Source of the DNA: an uncultured Bacteroidota bacterium
GTDB taxonomy: Bacteria > Bacteroidota > Bacteroidia > Chitinophagales > Chitinophagaceae
Reading direction: 5' to 3'
Length of the DNA stretch: 10,030 nt
Assembly: GCA_903912405.1 (NCBI GenBank)
Contig: CAIWHF010000145.1
Location: 1-10,030, forward strand
The translations under genes were made by a program, and so were the position numbers. Below, piece after piece: positions 6,668-10,030 of this stretch (the first letter of the stretch is position 1; each line of letters opens with the position of its first letter). Under the pieces are notes generated by a model. That model searched no databases. It was not told the origin of the DNA and was given only the letters and a program-made list of their open reading frames with translations.

Positions 6668-7623
6668 GCACTTATTTGTTCTTTAAAGGTATCTTTAAAG
6701 ATTTCAATTAATTTAGCACTTACTATTTTTTCAGACATTTTAATCATATTACAAAATGCAACGGCTTTTGAGATACCATGACCAATTATAACTGGCTCAT
6801 TAATACCTAAAATTGGCGTGCCGCCGTAAATCTCGTAATTGAAATTATCTAAAAACGGATCTTGAATGTTTCTTTTATTTTTGAATATATGGTAGAAAGA
6901 TTCTGCCATTTTCAATACTACATTACCAACAAATCCTTCGCAAACGATAACATCTGCTTTTGGAGCAAAAACATCTCTTCCTTCTACATTTCCAAAGAAA
7001 TCTATATTAGCTTGCTCTTTCAATAACGGAAATGTGGTTTGTGCCAAAATATTACCTTTACCTTCCTCTGCACCTATATTTAATAGACCAACTTTAGGTT
7101 GTGCAACATCTAATACGGTCTGCGCGTAAATAGATCCCATCTGGGCAAATTGCACTAAATGTTCTGCCTTGCAATCAGCATTTATACCAACATCTATTAA
7201 TAAATTAAACTGACCGTCTTCTCTTGGAATCGGAGATGCTATCGTTGGACGAATAACGCCTTCAATGTTTTTAACGGTATACATAGCGCCTACCATCATA
7301 GCACCTGTGTTGCCAGCACTGATAAAAGCGTCTATTTTTTTATGCATCAACATGCCAAAACCAATAGCAATGCTAGATTCCGGCTTTTCTTTAAGGGCTT
7401 TAGTTGGATGCTCATCCATTTCAATTTCTTGTGTAGCTGGCACTAATGTCCATCTACCATTAAATTGTTCTATTGCTGAAATATAAGGGGCAGCCTTTTG
7501 AGGGTCACCAATAAGTATAAGATGTACAGATGAATCTTGCTTTTGTTGCAAGTACATTTGTACACCTAATATTGCTTGTTCAGGTGCAAAATCACCTCCC
7601 ATTATATCTAAACCAATATTCAT
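6664..7623 (-). CDS. plsX: Phosphate acyltransferase PlsX
   Basis: Peripheral-membrane enzyme that turns acyl-ACP and phosphate into acyl-phosphate, the acyl donor for PlsY in phosphatidic-acid synthesis. 319 residues, normal length. Diagnostic segments are the N-terminal DIMGGDFAP (6-14), FISAGNTGAMMVGAM (100-114), GLLNIGAEEGKG (179-190), the CEGFVGNVVLKMAE stretch (228-241) and GGTPILGINEPVIIGHG (267-283). It is third in the yceD-rpmF-plsX order, 19 bp after rpmF. fabH, which frequently follows plsX, is absent: the next gene is convergent and shares the TTAA stop overlap, so the operon ends here unless transcription runs antisense into the neighbour. Confidence 0.97.
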   Translation of the reverse strand: MNIGLDIMGGDFAPEQAILGVQMYLQQKQDSSVHLILIGDPQKAAPYISAIEQFNGRWTLVPATQEIEMDEHPTKALKEKPESSIAIGFGMLMHKKIDAFISAGNTGAMMVGAMYTVKNIEGVIRPTIASPIPREDGQFNLLIDVGINADCKAEHLVQFAQMGSIYAQTVLDVAQPKVGLLNIGAEEGKGNILAQTTFPLLKEQANIDFFGNVEGRDVFAPKADVIVCEGFVGNVVLKMAESFYHIFKNKRNIQDPFLDNFNYEIYGGTPILGINEPVIIGHGISKAVAFCNMIKMSEKIVSAKLIEIFKDTFKEQISA

Positions 7624-7642
7624 GGATTTGATAGAATAGAAA

Positions 7643-7852
7643 TTAAGCTGTAGTTTCTGTATCTGTTGCTGGATTTTTGTCCACCACTACACGTCCACGA
7701 TAGAATAATTTTCCTTCAACCCAATGAGCACGATGACGCAAATGACTTTCGCCAGTTGTTTTATCTACACTAAATGTTTCAGCTACTGCTTTGTAGTGAG
7801 TACGGCGTTTAGCTCCACGTTGTTGCGAGTGTCTTCTTTTAGGATTTGGCAT
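7643..7852 (-). CDS. rpmF: 50S ribosomal protein bL32
   Basis: 69-residue basic protein of the large ribosomal subunit. The N-terminal MPNPKRRHSQQRGAKRRTHY is the conserved L32 tail. The later HLRHRAHWVEGKLFYRGRVV segment replaces the zinc ribbon: there are no cysteines at all, so this is the zinc-independent (C-minus) form. It starts 5 bp after the yceD stop and is followed 19 bp later by plsX. The base run before its ATG is A-rich with no Shine-Dalgarno, as expected for Bacteroidota. Confidence 0.97.
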   Translation of the reverse strand: MPNPKRRHSQQRGAKRRTHYKAVAETFSVDKTTGESHLRHRAHWVEGKLFYRGRVVVDKNPATDTETTA

Positions 7853-7857
7853 TTTAT

Positions 7858-8433
7858 TTAATTTTTACTTCGTTTATTATTCTTTTTATTATCCTCTATT
7901 TTTATGGAATCTAATCCTTTCCAAATAGAATTTTTATTTTGTTGTTCTACTGCTTGAGCCGATTGTTCAAGAAAAGTTAATACATCCAGATTGCAGGTTT
8001 CATTTCCTTTGGCATCTTGAGGATGAATCTTTTGTAGAGGAATACTCAACATTAAAAACTCATACAACCAATCACTAATATCCAAAACAGTTTCGGATCT
8101 TGAAATAAATACCACATCAGCTTCTTCTTCAATCTGATCCTCGTCTTCTGCATCATTGAGTTTTACTAATAAATCAAACTCATCCCATAACGACAATTCA
8201 AAATTTTCACCGCATCGATCACAGGGAACTATCAAAGACCCATCAATGTTGAAATGAAACATGAAAAAGTTGACTTGCTTATCAAATGAAACTTTAATTT
8301 GTACATTCAATTGCTTGTATTCCGTTTCAGGATGTTTCCAAATTAAGAACTTGTCGTCTAAATCATAAATGAGTTCATGTTCACCCAACTTCAACCCTTG
8401 CCATGCAATTTCAAACACTCGTGAGTTTTTCAT
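7858..8433 (-). CDS. yceD: YceD/DUF177 family protein (23S rRNA accumulation protein)
   Basis: 191 residues from the ATG at 8433; the longer reading only adds two residues from a TTG. YceD homologues are required for normal 23S rRNA levels in E. coli and for plastid 23S processing, and are almost always encoded just before rpmF, as here. The core motif VPCDRCGENFEL (69-80: C71, C74) is present, followed by the acidic segment DAEDEDQIEEEADV (94-107), DISDWLYEFLMLSIP (118-132) and a third cysteine, C147. The last 15 residues are strongly basic (KKNNKRSKN), fitting RNA binding. It is the first gene of the yceD-rpmF-plsX operon, downstream of an exact -7 box at 8500-8507. Confidence 0.9.
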   Translation of the reverse strand: MKNSRVFEIAWQGLKLGEHELIYDLDDKFLIWKHPETEYKQLNVQIKVSFDKQVNFFMFHFNIDGSLIVPCDRCGENFELSLWDEFDLLVKLNDAEDEDQIEEEADVVFISRSETVLDISDWLYEFLMLSIPLQKIHPQDAKGNETCNLDVLTFLEQSAQAVEQQNKNSIWKGLDSIKIEDNKKNNKRSKN

Positions 8434-8499
8434 AAACAACTATTTAGAAAGCGACCTACCCTATGTATCTATGATCTTATCATAAGGCAAATAGGGGTG

Positions 8500-8507
8500 C
8501 AAAGTTA
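8500..8507 (-). promoter_or_regulatory. -7 box of the yceD-rpmF-plsX promoter
   Basis: The minus strand reads TAACTTTG followed by CACCCC, an exact TAnnTTTG match. It lies 66 bp upstream of the yceD ATG and 17 bp after the DUF58 stop. No good TTTG is present at the -33 distance. The resulting leader of about 60 nt can form only a small 6-bp stem (8470-8475 with 8479-8484, three-base loop). Confidence 0.5.
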
Positions 8508-8523
8508 ATACTAATTTTGGAAA

Positions 8524-9420
8524 TTATTGCATTTTTTGACGTTTTAATAAAAATTGCTGCAATACCTCCTGCACTGGTGTTTGTAAATCAATCAATTCGT
8601 ATGCAATGCGCGCTTCCAAACAAGTATTCCGTATATTCGATACAAAATCTTGAATTTCAATATGATACGATTCCTTTACTTGTGGCACATCGGCATATAG
8701 GACAGATCCATTCTCTAAATCCTCAAAAGCTGTTGGTTTATGCTCAAAATTAAATGCGAGCTCCTTGTCTGATTCTATTAACTGAAACAACAATACCTCA
8801 TGCCCTTTAAATTTCAATTGACACAAGGCTTCTAATAAAGCGCTTTGTTGAGCCTTTTCTTCTAAACAATCACTAAATACAATGACGAGCGAACGCTTAT
8901 GCATGCGTTCTGCTAATTCGTTTAATTGCTGAGTTAAATCAGCAGCAAATGGCGTTGAACTACCTTCATACAAATCCGTGAGCGTAGCGAATAGCTGATT
9001 ATAATGAGAAGCGCTTGATTTGCAAGGGGTTAATATAGCAGTGATGGTGTTTTGATAGGCTAATGCAGCAGCATCTAATTGTTTTTTTAATATGTGTAGC
9101 ATGCTTCCCGACAATAAACAGGCAAATTGTTTTTTACTCATTGCTCCAAGATCAGCTTTAAAATCCATGGAAGTAGAACTATCAATGAGCAGGCAACAAC
9201 GAAGATTTGTTTCTTGATCGTATTTTCTGGTAAATAACTGCTCTGTTTTCCCGTAAACTTTCCAATCAATATGCTTCAAAGAATCGCCCATATTATAAGA
9301 GCGGTGCTCTGCAAATTCTACAGAAAAACCATGGAAAGGGCTTTTATTTAATCCAATTAAAAAACCCTCTACTAATTGATTGGCAACAAATTCTAATTGA
9401 CTTGGCGGGAATGCTAACAT
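8524..9420 (-). CDS. DUF58 / VWA-like domain protein
   Basis: 298 residues. The DUF58 signature fills the first third: GFSVEFAEHRSYNMGDS (31-47), HIDWKVYGKTEQLF (50-63), then YDQE (67-70). A von Willebrand A-type core follows with the MIDAS-like D80-S-S-T-S84-M and a second site SDCLEE (183-188). The family usually works with a MoxR-type AAA+ ATPase, acting as a metal-binding adaptor or chaperone partner in the cytoplasm. Here no moxR and no BatA/BatB-like genes flank it: upstream is a divergent lipoprotein gene, downstream is yceD. A weak promoter candidate (CTTG, 18-nt spacer, TAACTTTA at 9425-9432) would give an almost leaderless mRNA. There is no signal peptide or membrane segment. Confidence 0.9.
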   Translation of the reverse strand: MLAFPPSQLEFVANQLVEGFLIGLNKSPFHGFSVEFAEHRSYNMGDSLKHIDWKVYGKTEQLFTRKYDQETNLRCCLLIDSSTSMDFKADLGAMSKKQFACLLSGSMLHILKKQLDAAALAYQNTITAILTPCKSSASHYNQLFATLTDLYEGSSTPFAADLTQQLNELAERMHKRSLVIVFSDCLEEKAQQSALLEALCQLKFKGHEVLLFQLIESDKELAFNFEHKPTAFEDLENGSVLYADVPQVKESYHIEIQDFVSNIRNTCLEARIAYELIDLQTPVQEVLQQFLLKRQKMQ

Positions 9421-9462
9421 GCTATAAAGTTATTATTTTTTTAAGACTTACAAGGCAAACTT

Positions 9463-9491
9463 TTTGGATTTAAGATTTTATTACTATCTTG
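9463..9491 (+). promoter_or_regulatory. Possible promoter of the lipoprotein gene
   Basis: TTTG at 9463-9466 is followed after 18 nt by TATCTTG (9485-9491), one base short of TAnnTTTG. The start of transcription would lie near 9498, about 18 nt before the ATG at 9516. A plausible but imperfect match. Confidence 0.35.
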
Positions 9492-9515
9492 TAGGATCAA
9501 ATTCTTCTTTAAAGA

Positions 9516-9761
9516 ATGAACATGAAATTTATTTACTTTAGTCTTGTCTTATTTTTACTTTTCAGCATGAGTGCATGTACGCGCTCATATATCTGTCAAT
9601 GTAAGATTTCTTATAAAGGCCAACCGGGTTTACCTGATACTACTATCCACGAATACGATATTAAGGATTCTAAAGAAAATGCTAAGACATTGTGCGAAAG
9701 CAATTCTGGGAATTATAACAACAATGGCATTTCGAGTGTAGAAGATTGTAAACTATTCTAA
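9516..9761 (+). CDS. Small four-cysteine lipoprotein, family not recognised
   Basis: 81 residues. Residues 1-20 form a lipoprotein signal peptide (basic start, long hydrophobic stretch) ending in a relaxed lipobox, MSA-C21. The mature part is only 61 residues and has four further cysteines in a spaced pattern: C27-x-C29, C60 and C78, the right number for two disulfides. There is no SDDD-like or acidic export signal right after C21, so a periplasm-facing location is more likely than the surface. The segment DTTIHEYDIKDSKENAKTLC (41-60) suggests a strand followed by a cysteine-ended helix. An alternative start at M3 changes nothing important. The MauE/DoxX-like gene begins 11 bp later on the same strand. 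Small Cys-rich lipoproteins of this look occur in Bacteroidota, but I cannot name the family. Confidence 0.78.
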   Translation: MNMKFIYFSLVLFLLFSMSACTRSYICQCKISYKGQPGLPDTTIHEYDIKDSKENAKTLCESNSGNYNNNGISSVEDCKLF

Positions 9762-9772
9762 TTCACCAGCTC

Positions 9773-10030
9773 ATGCAAGTCCGCTTTTCTATAAAAGCAT
9801 TTTTAATAGAATTACTACTGCTGTCTTGTGCAGCAGTTTTTTTATTTTCAGGGATAAGCAAACTTATCTATATCAATAAATTAGAATGGATAATAGTAGA
9901 TTTCTTAAATTGCTCTTATACCCTTGCAGGCATTTTTGCAAGAATTATAATAGGCATTGAATTAATACTTGGCTGCTTATTAATAGCCCATCAATATATT
10001 AGATTGACCGTTATTCTTAGTCAAGTTTTA
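9773..10030 (+). CDS. MauE/DoxX-like membrane protein (N-terminal part, runs off the right edge)
   Basis: An open reading frame of 86 codons from the only ATG, continuing without a stop to the window end. The protein begins MQVRFSIKAF and has a first membrane segment at about 11-30 ending in LFSGISKL (24-31), a second at about 50-72 (LAGIFARIIIGIELILGCLL), and the start of a third. The FSGISKL motif after helix 1 and the ARxxxGxE-x3-G pattern in helix 2 fit the MauE/DoxX redox-associated membrane family. Those proteins are linked to periplasmic disulfide chemistry and often precede a thioredoxin-like gene. It lies 11 bp after the cysteine-rich lipoprotein gene. Two terminator-like hairpins lie within its first 25 codons. 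The family call is moderate because half or more of the protein is missing. Confidence 0.7.
   Translation, partial: MQVRFSIKAFLIELLLLSCAAVFLFSGISKLIYINKLEWIIVDFLNCSYTLAGIFARIIIGIELILGCLLIAHQYIRLTVILSQVL
9783..9804 (+). terminator. Small hairpin plus T-run after the lipoprotein gene, inside the next gene
   Basis: GCTTTT (9783-9788) pairs with AAAAGC (9793-9798) across a CTAT loop and is followed by ATTTTT. It starts 22 nt after the lipoprotein stop, where a terminator would be expected, but is already within codons 4-11 of the MauE-like gene. The stem is short and weak. Confidence 0.3.
9817..9843 (+). terminator. Intragenic intrinsic-terminator-like hairpin in the MauE-like gene
   Basis: ACTGCTG (9817-9823) pairs exactly with CAGCAGT (9831-9837) around a 7-nt loop and runs directly into seven T residues (9837-9843). 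This is the canonical shape of a Rho-independent terminator, yet it lies in codons 15-24 of an open reading frame. It may act as an attenuator that keeps the membrane protein low relative to the lipoprotein. The T-run also encodes hydrophobic Phe/Leu codons, so chance is a real alternative. Confidence 0.45.

Noticed and set aside
7265..7486. 73-residue plus-strand open frame within plsX
   Set aside because: Antisense to a well-conserved enzyme gene; no start context or family match.
9501..9517. Hairpin ATTCTT/AAGAAT reaching the lipoprotein start codon
   Set aside because: Only six AT-rich pairs, easily by chance, and too weak to block initiation.
1..10030. Mobile elements, CRISPR arrays, tRNA or rRNA genes, defence systems
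   Set aside because: I saw no transposase or integrase motifs, no spaced direct repeats, no cloverleaf-like segments and no compositional break; the region reads as ordinary chromosome.

Overview
The window looks like a chromosomal housekeeping segment from a Bacteroidota bacterium, most likely near Chitinophagaceae. It is AT-rich, has no Shine-Dalgarno sequences, and carries promoters of the TTTG/TAnnTTTG type. Its protein repertoire also fits: a secreted protein with an N-terminal 'ENKGQ' motif, a DUF2851 protein, a PyrF of the 267-residue class, a cysteine-free L32, an Mrp with the Bacteroidota-style 'FTPAELP' segment, and a stand-alone carboxypeptidase-regulatory-like domain protein. I see no phage, IS element, CRISPR array, tRNA or rRNA.

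Layout. Positions 1-156 (minus) hold the first 52 codons of a secreted protein that runs off the left edge; its promoter (285-315) and a 12-bp 5'-leader hairpin (199-231) lie upstream. Positions 395-2212 (minus) hold an outer-membrane-like protein gene followed by lipA and a terminator. An OsmC-family gene (2260-2667, plus) diverges from that pair and overlaps the tail of a convergent DUF2851 gene (2656-3927, minus). A perfect 19-bp hairpin separates DUF2851 from the mrp-pyrF pair (3997-5904, minus). A divergent region with a -7 box for each direction leads to a small secreted protein gene (6044-6667, plus). Its stop codon interlocks with that of plsX, the last gene of the yceD-rpmF-plsX operon (6664-8433, minus). 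A DUF58 gene (8524-9420, minus) follows. At the right edge a four-cysteine lipoprotein gene and a truncated MauE/DoxX-like membrane protein gene (9516 to the end, plus) form a probable operon, with terminator-like hairpins inside the start of the second gene.

How the genes relate. yceD-rpmF-plsX is the classical link between ribosome assembly (L32 and the YceD 23S rRNA-associated protein) and phospholipid synthesis (PlsX). lipA and mrp both concern iron-sulfur or sulfur chemistry but sit in separate transcription units. Several longest-ORF starts are too long (lipA, mrp, yceD and the gene at 6044); starts here were chosen from family alignment memory, ATG preference and promoter position.

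I did not find a convincing new multi-gene system. The items most worth a second look are RNA-level: the hairpins inside the MauE-like gene, the leader hairpin at 199-231 that pairs fully only as minus-strand RNA, and the hairpin abutting the DUF2851 start codon. The cysteine-bearing lipoprotein/MauE-like pair is the best candidate for undescribed protein biology.
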